Positions 24,923 to 37,800 of a stretch of DNA of 64,000 bases are shown here, in pieces. The stretch spans positions 324,327,645 to 324,391,644 of the forward strand of contig NC_053492.1 in the NCBI RefSeq assembly GCF_905171775.1, in the 5' to 3' direction. A program made the translations under genes and the position numbers. The notes below the pieces were generated by a model. That model saw only the letters and a list, made by a program, of their open reading frames with translations, made no database searches and was not told the origin of the DNA. The DNA is from Rana temporaria (taxonomy: Eukaryota; Chordata; Amphibia; Anura; Ranidae). How positions within the stretch are numbered: position 1 is the stretch's first letter; each line of letters opens with the position of its first letter.

Positions 24923-27900
24923 TCAAGAAACATACTGTCGGTAGCGATCAGTGGTAACAAAATGGTTCCAGCAAGCCCAAGTAAAGGAGAATTTCTGCAC
25001 TCTATCCTGGGAAATGTGAATCAGCTCCTCCATTTCTTTTATCAGAGAGATCCGGGCCAGCCATTCTCTTATTGTCGGGACATCGGTAGAGCGCCAATGT
25101 CTGGGAATGCAAACTCTGGCAGCATTGACCATGTGCATGGCCAGGGACTTGAAATAATCTTTTTTGGGAATCGATGAATGATGCAGAAGGAATTGAGAAG
25201 GAGTGTAATCCAGGGTGTAGGTGGTGACATGTGAGATGAGGTCGTGGACCTCCCTCCAGAAAGGCTGGAGGGCGCCGCAATCCCACCACACATGGAGCAT
25301 AGTCCCCACTCCCTTACCACATCTCCAGCAAGTGTCGGGGATATTAGGGGAAAATTTATGAAGGCGCGACAGGGTTCTGTACCATTTGGTAAGCACTTTG
25401 TAACCGTTCTCTTGAACAGCCACGTTCGCAGAGCCTTTATGGGCGAATTCATAAATAGTGTGCCAGTCCTCAGCTGACAGGGAGGCCTGAAGGTCCTTGT
25501 TCCATGCGAGCTGTGGCGGGGATGGTGTTTGCGGCTGGCCTTCCATTAAGATGGTATACAAAAGAGAGATCAGGTGCCTTTGCGGCGTTTTGCCATGGCA
25601 CAGAGACTCGAAGGGCATGAGTTGTCGCGTCCAGAGCGATTGGTCCGCCACGGACGCGAGAAAATGTCGAATCTGTCTGTAGGTCCAGAACGAAAATGAG
25701 GATGTCTTAGAGCTGGCTTTCAAGGCTTCAAATGACAGAGGTCTCCCAGCGGAGAAAAATTGAAGGGCCAGTATGTCCTCAAAGGGCCATTCCTGACTCA
25801 AAAAATCCACCGACACGCCAGGTGGGAAATCTAGATTCCCCCGCAGGGACGTCAGAGGGTTCGGTTGGGAGGACGGGGGACCTAACGTTGAAGCTTTCTT
25901 GAAGACTAGAAGTGAAGGATAAATGAATGGATGAGTCTGTGAGGATTGGGGCCAATTCCTGGGAGGTAGCCATGGGAGTAGGTGTAGGGGGCTTGGAGAG
26001 AAGCTTCTCTCCAGGAGGACCCATAGCTTCCTTGAGGCGTGGATATTCCAGTCAGCTATCCTCGTGAGATGGCATGCACTATGGTACTTCTGAAGATCTG
26101 GGAGGCCAATGCCCCCTCTGGATTTAGGTAAAGTGAGTCTGGAGTACTTTATTCGTGGCTGGGACCCCCTCCAGAGGAAGGTTGAGCATGCCTTTCTATA
26201 TGATGTGAAGAATCCCGAAGGCAAGGAGATGGGTATGGACTGTAGCAGGTAGAGTAAGCGTGGCAGAATTATCATTTTAATCAGGGCCGAACGACCGAAC
26301 CAAGAGACATTCAGACCCATCCAATCTCTAAGGCATGATTGAGCTTTAAGAAGGGCTGGGTGGAAATTCTTCGTGTACAGGTCCGCCAGGTTGGGGGGTA
26401 TTTGAATACCAAGATAAGTGAGGGAGTCCTGAGTCCATCTAAAGGGGAAAAATTCCTGACAGTGCGACACTTCCATGGAGGGGAGGGAGACGTTAAGCGC
26501 TTGAGACTTCGTATGGTTAATTTTTAGATTTGAGAGGGAGACAAAATGATCTAGGTCTTTAAGGAGATTGGGAAGGGAGATCCTGGGGGAGTGCAAGGAC
26601 AGAAGAACATCGTCTGCAAAGGCAGCCACCTTGAACTCCCTTCCCCCCACATTGATCCCCAAAATATCTGGGTTGTCTCTCAGCCTATTGAGAAGGGGCT
26701 CCAGTGTAAGAATGTATATCAAAGGCGACAGGGGGCAGCCCTGTCGCGTCCCGTTGCTAATGGGAAAGACGTTCGACAGGTGGCCATTGACTTTAACCGC
26801 GGCCGAAGGACCCGCATACAGGGCCAAGATATGCGACAACAAGCGGGGCCCCAGGCCCAAAGCTACTAGCACCTCCTGCATGTAGTCCCAGGCCACTCTG
26901 TCGAACGCCTTTTCAGCATCGAGAGAAAGAAAAAATCCTTGGGTCCTTGAAGACGTGAGCCAATGGTGTAAATTCAGAGTACGGATGGTGTTGTCCCTGG
27001 CCTCCTGTCCAGGGACAAAACCCACCTGATCTAATGAGATAATACCCGGGATTAGTGGCGCCACCCTATTGGCAAGGATTTTCGCGTATATTTTTATGTC
27101 CACATTTAGGAGCGAAATCGGACGGTAGCTGGCCACTGCAGAAGGGTCCTTACCCTCCTTTGGGATCACCGTTATGTGGGCTGTCAGCATGCTGCCGGGC
27201 TTAATCTGAGGGTCGGACAGGGCATTAAATAAGTTCAGGAGCTTGGAGGTGAGTACCCCGCCAAAAGACTTATAGTACTGCAGGGAGAAGCCGTCCGGGC
27301 CCGGGGCCTTCCCGGGGCTTCATTTGTTTCACAGCCATCTCCACTTTCGCGGCTGTTATGGGGCTTTCCAGGGCGAGCGACTTTTGTGGGGAAATTGGGT
27401 TGGGGCCATATCGAGAAAGAAAGTCCTTAATCTGCGATCTCCTCGAAGAGATCTTGGACTGAGAGCGAGCTTGGGGATTGAGATTATACAGCTTAAAGTA
27501 AAAATCTTTGAATTCCTTAGCAATGTCTCCGTTCTTAACTAGCCGGGTACCACCTCGGCCTTGAATGTGGTGAATCGTGGAAGCAGGCTTAGAGTTTTGT
27601 ACCGAGCGCGCCAAAAGGCGCCCACTCTTGTTGCCCTGTTCGTAGAAGATCCTCTGCCCGAGAATATACCACCTCTTAGCGCGTTTGCCCAGCTCCTCCA
27701 TAAGAGAAGTCCTAGCTTGTGTCAAGTCTTGTAGGGTGGCCTGGGCGTGTGACTTCTTGTGTGATGCTTCGAGCGACTTAATCGTCGCCATAAGGGAGTT
27801 TATGTGTTCCTGGCGTTGTTTCTTGGCTTTCGTAGCCAGGGCGATCAGCTCCCCCCGAATGACGCACTTGTGCGCCTCCCAAAGGGAAACCGGGGAGACC

Positions 27901-28745
27901 TCCGGGCTAGAATTCTCCGTGAAGTACTGTTGGATGCGCGTGCGGATTTGGTCAGTAACAGATAGATCCTTAAGCAAGGAAGAATTCAGACGCCAAGTCT
28001 TAGTTCTAGAGGACGTTTCGGGAAAAGTTAAGGTAACACTAATCGGGTGGTGGTCCGATAAAAACATCGGTTCGATTGTGGAATTCTGGAGGTAAGTCAG
28101 ATCCGATTGGGAGAGGAAAAAGTAATCGATCCTAGAGTATTTTTGGTGGGGGGCAGAAAAAAAGGTATAGTCCCTATCCGAGGGATACAGCATGCGCCAG
28201 ACATCATGCAGGGACAGATTCTGTAGGCGTAGGTTGATTTGCCTAAATGCTTTATAGGTCAAGGTGGAGGTACTGGAGGAGGAGTCCAGCAGGGGGTTCA
28301 GGGGGACATTGAAGTCCCCCCCTAGAAGCAAGAGACCCGACTTGAATGACGCTAAAAGGTCGCATGTAGTCTTGAAAAAGGCCACCTGGTGGTCATTGGG
28401 ACAATAAATATTGGCCAGCGTAATAGGTTTATATTCATAAGATCCCTTAAGGAAAATGTACCTACCCTCCGGGTCTATAAGGGAATCATCCAGAGTGAAA
28501 TTCGCATGTTTGGACACCAGGATGGAGACCCCCTTCGTTTTGGAGCTGGGGTTAGTAGCGTGAAACGCGGTCCGATAGATATGATTAGCGAGTTTGGGAA
28601 TGGCGTCCGAACGGAAGTGGGTCTCCTGTAAAAAAAGAAAATGGGCTCCATATTTGGAGAGCGAAGATAACACCTGAGACCTTTTCTCTGGTAAGTTGAG
28701 GCCTTTAACATTAAGAGATACACATTTCAAGGATATGGGTGTCAT
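24923..28745 (-). pseudogene. LINE-1 ORF2: endonuclease-reverse transcriptase, one frameshift
   Basis: ORF2 makes the nick and copies the LINE RNA into the target. The ATG at 28745 opens an APE-type endonuclease: N12 in CVSLNVKG, E41 in FLQETHF, then GGDFNVP, SRIDYFF and SDHHPI, so the catalytic set looks complete. The reverse transcriptase follows with SYRPISLLNVD, LSLDAEKAFDRV (motif A), GTRQGCPLSPL (motif B) and AFADDVLLS (motif C). The C-terminal CWRCGKG...HVWWDC motif is the cysteine/histidine motif typical of L1/Tx1 ORF2. The whole region of about 1,270 codons is open except for one break: a G run at 27314-27317 on the plus strand has one base too many, so the frame through the endonuclease stops at 27270 and the reverse-transcriptase frame continues past it. 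This is either a genuine lesion or a homopolymer sequencing error. Confidence 0.9.
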
Positions 28746-30390
28746 AGCTAATGGTCAATGCTGCAGGGTCTGGTATCAGGGGGATGAGGTTGAGAACGAT
28801 AGGCCTGAGGATCAAGGAGCTAGAAGGGGGAGAGACGGCGGGGAGAACCACAGGGAGGACAGGCGCGGACCCAGTCGAAGGCACAGGAAGAGGGGAGATC
28901 AAGAAGAGAGGGGAGGTAGGGAAGAAGAAGAAAAGGCTAGGGGAAGGGGGAGGAGGAGGGGCGATGGGAATAGAGGGGTCGAGGTAGGGAAGAGAAGGGA
29001 AAGTAAAGGATCGGAACAGGAAGAGTAGAGGGAAGTTCGAGACAGAGAAAATATGAACCAGAGGTGATATTAGGCCTGCTAAATCACCTAAAAAGGGGGA
29101 AGGTCTGGAGGGTCAGCAAGAATCCCAGTGGGATAGCTGTGCGGGAGCGAAATCAGGGACAGAAACCTCGAAGGGAAAACGGTCCAGGGATAGAAATTAG
29201 GACGTATGATAAATAAAAAAGGGTGTTGAGGGGAACCCGTGAATTGTATAAAGATGAGGTGCAGGACAGCCCTATATAGTATGCGGAGCACATGGGCTGA
29301 GGTGAGTGGTAGGTGGTGTACAAAACAGTGGTCTCATCAGGGAGAGAGGGAGAACAGTGCATATATATTAAACAAGTGCAGATAAGTCTATGCGGTATCA
29401 GCATAGATACAACAAGTATCGCCACATATCTATAACACAGCGCCCTTATGGGCGTAAAGTTACTAAGGGACAGAAAAAGATTAACATAATAACATGCAAC
29501 ACGCCCGTGTGGTTAAAAAGGTATAAAATAGATGTCTGGAGGACCATAAAACACAATACAATTATAGCTCACCCTCCTCCCTCCCTCCCCCCCCCGGCCA
29601 CCCCCCACCCCCGCAGATAGCGAAGGAAGAATCTCAGACTCCAAGGGGAGGACGTAGGGAGCATTGGGACCAGCGCCAGGTCAGTGGGATCGGGAGAGCC
29701 ACCCCCTCAGAGAATTAGCCAATGTGAGCCAGCTGAGAGTATCTCTAACAAGGGGTAAGCGAAGAGAGGATGGGGGCCGGGGGCCAAAAGGGGGAGGGGA
29801 AGGGAGGAGAGGAGAGGGAAGCGAGGGGAAAGAAGGGGGGGTGAAGGAGAGGAGGAGAGGAAGGGGAGGGGGGCGAAGGAGGGGAAGGGAGGGATGAAGG
29901 GGGGGGGGTGGGGGAAGGTAAGGATAACAAGGGGGGAGGGAAGGGAAAGGGGAGGGTGGGGGTGAGACGGGGGGAGATAAGGGCGGGGACCAGCGCAGAG
30001 ACGTGTATAGCACAGCGGACAAAAGCAGGTCACACAACATCAGCATTACCCCTTGGTTACCCTTGTGGAGACGTGGGAGCTGAGGAGGGGCCCAGAAGAC
30101 CATCAGACATGCCCTTGAGGAGGACGTATCAGACCTGTAGGTTTCAGAGGCATTGCATCAAAAGGTTCTAGTCCTGATGGAAGTCCAAGTCTGCAAGAAA
30201 AAGGGGGGGGGGATGACGGAGCATTGGGGAAGAAAGAAAAAACAAAACAATATAAAAAAAAAAAAATATTACATGCAAGGAAGTCTCACAGCACATGCAC
30301 GGGGCAAGGGGGATTAGAGACAAAAGGAAAAAAAATTAAAAAAAATAACACCAAAAGAAAAAAGGGGGCTAAAGTGCATGATCCCGAAAA
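28746..30390 (-). other. LINE-1 region upstream of ORF2 (spacer), low complexity
   Basis: There are 1.6 kb upstream of the ORF2 ATG without a recognisable ORF1. Much of it is compositionally skewed: 28890-29030 and 29756-29965 are nearly pure purine on the plus strand, 29575-29612 is C-rich, and 30190-30390 is A/G-rich with A runs. LINE-4 in this window also has a long low-complexity stretch after ORF1, so this is most likely the ORF1-ORF2 spacer of a related LINE. That is inference. Confidence 0.5.
29756..29965. repeat. Long polypurine-polypyrimidine tract
   Basis: About 200 bp of G/A-rich plus strand (GGGGAAGGGAGGAGAGG-like) with very few pyrimidines, including a G8-9 run near 29900. Tracts like this can form triplex or quadruplex structures. 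The overlapping Pro/Leu/Ser-rich minus-strand open frames come from the composition. Confidence 0.7.
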
Positions 30391-31065
30391 GAAAAAAGGG
30401 GGAACAAATTGCTCTCACGCCCACAAGATCTACTTGTCATACACAATTTATATATCAAAACGTAGCTATGCTTGTCTGGTTTCAGGCAATGTGATCAGTT
30501 TTGCGATAGGCATTTGACTTTTAGTTCCAGGAGCTTCTAAAGGACAAGCACCTCAAACTCCCTCCCATTGACCGTCATGTTAAAAAGTCTAAAAAATGTT
30601 TCTGCAAAACGCACAAAGACGCTCTTTTCTAAATCGCTGACATGGCCACATTTTTAAGTTTATCAACATAAATTTCATATCGATGCGTTCACAAGGGCCG
30701 TGTCTTTCAAACGGTGAAGTCGCTGTAACGATCGCATGTACGGTTGCGGATTTATCAAGTTTTGTTTGAAGGCGTATTTCACGTATTTGGCCTGTGAATT
30801 AAAAGGCGTTTGTAATGGTAATTCTTTCCATAAATAGCTTTCCTTACCTCAGTGCAATATTCCTCCTCACTGACCTGGGGGAGGGGAGAAAACCTCTTGA
30901 GGGGGAGGGGCGACCAGGAAGTCAGGATACTCTCTACTTTGCAGATAGAGAAAGGAGCTGTGTGTCCTAAAGATAGTGTAGTGGTTATGGTGAATGGCTT
31001 TGGTGCGGGCTCAGCAATTCAGCATTCCCACTTGCATTTTCCTCAGGGAATGCATTTTCTAGTTA

Positions 31066-31221
31066 TTAGTGGGAATGCTTTAATAAGCATTCCCAGTATT
31101 GATATTCGTTTTTTATTAGTGGGAATGCTTAATAAGCATTCCCAGTATTGATATTCGTTTTTTATTATTAGTGGGAATGCTTAATAAGCATTCCCAGTAT
31201 TGATATTCGTTTTTTATTATT
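31066..31221 (+). repeat. Hairpin cassette cluster, 3 copies
   Basis: Three cassettes directly follow CTAG-TTATTAG. The second and third have the 3-nt loop variant (GGGAATGCTTAATAAGC). Confidence 0.9.
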
Positions 31222-34200
31222 ATTCTGTACGTTTTTTGGCTCTGCGTAACTTCGGCATACTTTCAGCTATTGAGACCATTCAACTATTAAAATGTTCATC
31301 TCGTTCAGCTAACGATGGGACTTCTTCAAGTTTTTTTTGTACTATTTATACTTTTTAAAATATTAAGCTTTTAGACACTTTTTTTTAACATTGAAGTCAA
31401 TGAGAACATCCTTTTTCCCTTTGAAATCACATGCCCTGCCAAAAGTTTCAGCTCCTTCATACTTTCACTTACAGACACCAAACAAACTTTAAAGCGGTCA
31501 CAAAATATTCAGGTATCCGGCTATGACTTTTCAGATTGATATCTTTTACGTTTTTTGTGAAAACGCAATTTACGTTTAGCGATTTTTTTTTTCAGAAAAT
31601 GGAATCGGTTATAATGTAACCCTATGGAAGGGATTTAGAGTGTGTCATGTGACCTTTAGAGTGGAGATGATTGAAAAAAAAGTTATCTTTAAAAAAAGGG
31701 GAAACAAATTGCTCTCACGCCCACAAGATCTACTTGTCATACACAATTTATATATCAAAACGTAGGTATGGTTGTCTGGTTTCAGGCAATGTTATCAGTT
31801 TTGTGATACGTATTTTATTTTTAGTTCCAGGAGCTTCTAAAAGGACAAGAGGGACAAATAAACTCTCATTGACACTCATGTTAAAGAGACTTTAAAATGT
31901 TTCTGCAAAACACACAAAGATGCTCTTTTCTAAATCGCTGACATGCACAGATTTTTAAGTTTATCAACATAAATTTTATACTGATTTGTTCACAAAAGCC
32001 TTGTGTTTCAAACGGTGAAGTCGCTGTATCGATCGCATGTACGGTTGTGGATTTATTACGTTTTGTTTGAAGGCTTCGATAACTGATTTTGTGTGTGGAT
32101 GAAAGCGTTTCTAATGGTATTTTGATTCCCTAAATAGCTTTCCTTACCTCAGTGCAGTCCTCCTCCCCCACCTCATGTGGAGAAAGCCTCTTGAGGGGGG
32201 AGGGGCGACCAGTCAAGTCAGGACACTCTCTATATTGCAGATAGAGAAAGGAGCTGTGTGATATTAGGCTTTATAAGTACTGAAGGAACACTGCTTGTAT
32301 GTCCTAAATATACTGTAGTGGTTATGGTGAATGGCTTTGGTGCGGGCTCAGCTATTCAGCATTCCCACTCGCATTTTCCTCAGGAAATGCATTTTCAGGT
32401 TTTATTATTATTATTCCGTACGTTTTTTGGCTCTGCGTAACTTCTGCATACTTTCAGCTATTGAGACCATTCAACTATTAAAATGTTCGTCTCGTTCAGC
32501 TAACGATGGGACTTCTTCAATTTTTTTTGTAGTATTTATACTTTTTAAAATATTAAGCTTTTAGACACTTTTTTTTAACATTGAAGTCAATGAGAACATC
32601 CTTTTTCCTGCTTCAAAACACACGTTCTGCCAAAAGTTTCAGCTCCTTCATACTTTCACTTATAGACACCAAACAAACTTTAAAGCGGTCACAAAATATT
32701 CAGCTATCCAAACATGACTTTTCAGATTGATATCTTTTACGGTTTTTGTGAAAACGCAATTTACGTTTAGCGATTTTTTCAGAAAATGGAATCGGTTATA
32801 ATGTAACCCTATGGAAGGGATTTAGAGTGTGTCATGTGACCTTTACAGTGGAGATCTTTGAAAACAAAAATTATCTTTAAAAAAAGGGCGAACAAATTGC
32901 TCTCACGCCCACAAGATCTACTTGTTATACACAATTTATATATCAAAACGTAGGTATGCTTGTCTGGTTTCAGGCAATGTGATCAGTTTTGTGATACGTA
33001 TTTTAGTTTTAGTTCCAGGAGCTTCTAAAGGACAAGAGCGACAAAACCACTCTCATTGACCGTCATGTTAAAAATTTTAAAAATGTTCCTGCAAAACACA
33101 CAAGGACGCTCTTTTCTAAATCGCTGGCATGGCCACAATTTTAAGTTTATCAACATAAATTTCATATCGATGCGTTCACAAGGGCCGTGTCTTTCAAACG
33201 GTGAAGTCGCTGTATCGATCGCATGTACGGTTGTGGATTTATTACGTTTTGTTTGAAGGCGTAATTCATGTATTGGTCTATGAATTAAAAGGCGTTTGTA
33301 ATGGAATTTCTTTCCATAAATAGCTTTCTACCTCAGTGCAATATTCCTCCTCACTGACCTGGGGGGAGGGGAAACCTCTTGAGGGGGGAGGGGCGACCAG
33401 GAAGTCAGCATACTCTCTACTTTGCAGATAGAGAAAGGAGCTGTGTGTCCTAAAGATAGTGTAGTGGTTATGGTGAATGGCTTTGGTGCGGGCTCAGCAA
33501 TTCAGCATTCCCACTCGCATTTTCCTCAGGGAATGCATTTTCTAGTTCTTCTTCTTAATTTTAATTTTATTCCGTACGTTTTTTGGCTCTGCGTAACTTC
33601 TGCATACTTTCAGCTATTGAGACCATTCAACTTTTAAAATGTTCATCTCGTTTAGCTAACGATGGGACTTCTTCAAGTTTTTTTGTACTATTTATACTTT
33701 TTAAAATATTAAGCTTTTAGACACTTTTTTTTAACATTGAAGTCAATGAGAACATCCTTTTTCCTGCTTCAAAACACACGTTCTGCCAAAAGTTTCAGCT
33801 CCTTCATACTTTCACTTACAGACACCAAACAAACTTTAAAGCGGTCACAAAATATTCAGCTATCCAAACATGACTTTTTAGATTGATATCTTTTACGGTT
33901 TTTGTGAAAACGCAATTTACGTTTAGTGATTTTTTTTATCGGTTATAATGTAATCCTATGGAGCAGGTTTAGAGTGTGTCATGTGACCTTTAGAGTGGAG
34001 ATCATCCACAAAAAATATTATCTTTAAAAAAAGGGGGAACAAATTGCTCTCACGCCCACAAGATCTACTTGTCATACACAATTTATATATCAAAACATAG
34101 GTATGCTTGTCTGGTTTCAGGCAATGTGATCAGTTTTGTGATACGTATTTTAGTTTTAGTTCCTGGAGCCTCTAAAGGACAACAGCCTGAAATCTTCTCT

Positions 34201-34697
34201 CATAGACTCTCATGTTAAAAAGTCTAAAAAATGTTTCTGCAAAACACACAACGACGCTCTTTTCTAAATCGCTGACATGGCCACATTTTTAAGTTTATCA
34301 ACATAAATGTCATATTGATGCGTTCACAAGGGCCGTGTCTTTCAAACGGTGAAGTCGCTGTATCGATCGCATATACGGTTGTGGATTTATTAACTTTTGT
34401 TTGAAGGCGTAATTCATGTATTTGGTCTGTGAATTAAAAGGCGTTTGTAATGGTATTTCTTTCCATAAATAGCTTTCCTTACCTCAGGGCAATATTCCTC
34501 CTCACTGACCTGGGGGAGGGGGGGAAACCTTTTGAGGGGGAGGGGCAACCAGGAAGTCAGGATACTCTCTACTTTGCAGATAGAGAAAGGAGCTGTGTGT
34601 CCTAAAGATAGTGTAGTGGTTATGGTGAATGGCTTTGGTGCGGGCTCAGCAATTCAGCATTCCCACTCGCATTTTCCTCAGGAAATGCATTTTCTAG

Positions 34698-34854
34698 TTA
34701 GTGGGAATGCTTTAATAAGCATTCCCAGTATTGATATTCGTTTTTTATTAGTGGGAATGCTTAATAAGCATTCCCAGTATTGATATTCGTTTTTTATTAT
34801 TAGTGGGAATGCTTTAATAAGCATTCCCAGTATTGATATTCGTTTTTTATTATT
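34698..34854 (+). repeat. Hairpin cassette cluster, 3 copies
   Basis: Three cassettes start at CTAG-TTAGTGGG. The middle one has the 3-nt loop. A long TTAATTTT repeat follows, giving a 1.32-kb spacing between unit landmarks. Confidence 0.9.
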
Positions 34855-37800
34855 CTTCTTCTTAATTTTAATTTTAATTTTAATTTTATTCCGTACGTTT
34901 TTTGGCTCTGCGTAACTTCTGCATACTTTCAGCTATTGAGACCATTTAACTTTTAAAATGTTCGTCTCATTCAGCTAACGATGGGACTTCTTCAAGTTTT
35001 TTTGTACTATTTATACTTTTTAAAATATTAAGCTTTTAGACACTTTTTTTTAACATTGAAGTCAATGAGAACATCCTTTTTCCTGCTTCAAAACACATGT
35101 TCTGCCAAAAGTTTCAGCTCCTTCATACTTTCACTTACAGACACCAAACAAACTTTAAAGCGGTCACAAAATATTCAGCTATCCAAACATGACTTTTCAG
35201 ATTGATATCTTTTACGGTTTTTGTGAAAACGCAATTTACGTTTAGCGATTTTTTCAGAAAATGGAATCGGTTATAATGTAACCCTATGGAAGGGATTTAG
35301 AGTGTGTCATGTGACCTTTACAGTGGAGATCTTTGAAAACAAAAATTATCTTTAAAAAAAGGGCGAACAAATTGCTCTCACGCCCACAAGATCTACTTGT
35401 CATACACAATTTATATATCAAAACGTAGGTATGCTTGTCTGGTTTCAGGCAATGTGATCAGTTTTGTGATACGTATTTTAGTTTTAGTTCCAGGAGCTTC
35501 TAAAGGACAAGAGCGACAAAACCACTCTCATTGACCGTCATGTTAAAAATTTAAATTTTTTTCCTGCAAAACACACAAAGACGCTCTTTTCTAAATCGCT
35601 GGCATGGCCACAATTTTAAGTTTATCAACATAAATTTCATATCGATGCGTTCACAAGGGCCGTGTCTTTCAAACGGTGAAGTCGCTGTATCGATCGCATG
35701 TACGGTTGTGGATTTATTACGTTTTGTTTGGAGGCGTAATTAATGTATTGGTCTGTGAATTAAAAGGCGTTTGTAATGGAATTTCTTTCCATAAATAGCT
35801 TTCTACCTCAGTGCAATATTCCTCCTCACTGACCTGGGGGGAGGGGAAACCTCTTGAGGGGGGAGGGGCGACCAGGAAGTCAGCATACTCTCTACTTTGC
35901 AGATAGAGAAAGGAGCTGTGTGTCCTAAAGATAGTGTAGTGGTTATGGTGAATGGCTTTGGTGCGGGCTCAGCAATTCAGCATTCCCACTCGCATTTTCC
36001 TCAGGGAATGCATTTTCTAGTTTTAATTTTAATTTTAATTTTATTCCGTACGTTTTTTGGCTCTGCGTAACTTCTGCATACTTTCAGCTATTGAGACCAT
36101 TTAACTTTTAAAATGTTCGTCTCATTCAGCTAACGATGGGACTTCTTCAAGTTTTTTTGTACTATTTATACTTTTTAAAATATTAAGCTTTTAGACACTT
36201 TTTTTTAACATTGAAGTCAATGAGAACATCCTTTTTCCTGCTTCAAAACACACGTTCTGCCAAAAGTTTCAGCTCCTTCATACTTTCACTTACAGACACC
36301 AAACAAACTTTAAAGCGGTCACAAAATATTCAGCTATCCAAACATGACTTTTCAGATTGATATCTTTTACGGTTTTTGTGAAAACGCAATTTACGTTTAG
36401 CGATTTTTTCTGAAAATGGAATCGGTTATAATGTAACCCTATGGAAGGGATTTAGAGTGTGTCATGTGACCTTTACAGTGGAGATCTTTGAAAACAAAAA
36501 TTATCTTTAAAAAAAGGGCGAACAAATTGCTCTCACGCCCACAAGATCTACTTGTCATACACAATTTATATATCAAAACGTAGGTATGCTTGTCTGGTTT
36601 CAGGCAATGTGATCAGTTTTGTGATACGTATTTTAGTTTTAGTTCCAGGAGCTTCTAAAGGACAAGAGCGACAAAACCACTCTCATTGACCGTCATGTTA
36701 AAAATTTAAAAATTTTTCCTGCAAAACACACAAAGACGCTCTTTTCTAAATCGCTGGCATGGCCACAATTTTAAGTTTATTAACATAAATTTCATATCGA
36801 TGCGTTCACAAGGGCCGTGTCTTTCAAACGGTGAAGTCGCTGTATCGATCGCATGTACGGTTGTGGATTTATTACGTTTTGTTTGGAGGCGTAATAAATG
36901 TATTGGTCTGTGAATTAAAAGGCGTTTGTAATGGAATTTCTTTCCATAAATAGCTTTCTACCTCAGTGCAATATTCCTCCTCACTGACCTGGGGGGAGGG
37001 GAAACCTCTTGAGGGGGGAGGGGCGACCAGGAAGTCAGCATACTCTCTACTTTTCAGATAGAGAAAGGAGCTGTGTGTCCTAAAGATAGTGTAGTGGTTA
37101 TGGTGAATGGCTTTGGTGCGGGCTCAGCAATTCAGCATTCCCACTCGCATTTTCCTCAGGGAATGCATTTTCTAGTTTTAATTTTAATTTTATTCCGTAC
37201 GTTTTTTGGCTCTGCGTAACTTCTGCATACTTTCAGCTATTGAGACCATTTAACATTTAAAATGTTCGTCTCGTTCAGCTAACGATGGGACTTCTTCAAG
37301 TTTTTTTGTACTATTTATACTTTTTAAAATATTAAGCTTTTAGACACTTTTTTTAACATTGAAGTCAATGAGAACATCCTTTTTCCTGCTTCAAAACACA
37401 CGTTCTGCCAAAAGTTTTAGCTCCTTCATACTTTCACTTACAGACACCAAACAAACTTTAAAGCGGTCACAAAATATTCCGCTATCCAAACATGACTTTT
37501 CAGATTGATATCTTTTACGGTTTTTGTGAAAACGCAATTTACGTTTAGCGATTTTTTCAGAAAATGGAATCGGTTATAATGTAACCCTATGGAAGGGATT
37601 TAGAGTGTGTCATGTGACCTTTACAGTGGAGATCTTTGAAAACAAAAATTATCTTTAAAAAAAGGGCGAACAAATTGCTCTCACGCCCACAAGATCTACT
37701 TGTCATACACAATTTATATATCAAAACGTAGGTATGCTTGTCTGGTTTCAGGCAATGTGATCAGTTTTGTGATACGTATTTTAGTTTTAGTTCCAGGAGC

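Larger units (their letters stand above)
24400..30390 (-). mobile_element. LINE-1: L1/Tx1-type LINE inserted in the family A array
   Basis: A minus-strand non-LTR retrotransposon of about 6 kb. On the plus strand it begins at a T run (24400-24409), which is the poly(A) tail of the minus-strand element and sits just behind a unit 3' end (CTAG at 24381-24384). ORF2 (24923-28745) encodes endonuclease, reverse transcriptase and a C-terminal CCHC-like motif. The right boundary is about 30391, inside an A6G5 tract shared with the satellite. The array resumes about 450 bp into a unit, so roughly 0.47 kb of satellite (or that plus whole units) is missing at the insertion and no clean target duplication is visible. 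No ORF1 is recognisable in 28746-30390, so the copy is probably 5'-truncated. Confidence 0.85.

Noticed and set aside
24427..24960. Small minus-strand open frames near the LINE-1 3' end
   Set aside because: They lie in the pyrimidine-rich untranslated region or overlap ORF2 in another frame.
29681..30103. Proline/leucine/serine-rich minus-strand frames
   Set aside because: They are the translation of a polypurine-polypyrimidine tract and overlap each other in several frames.
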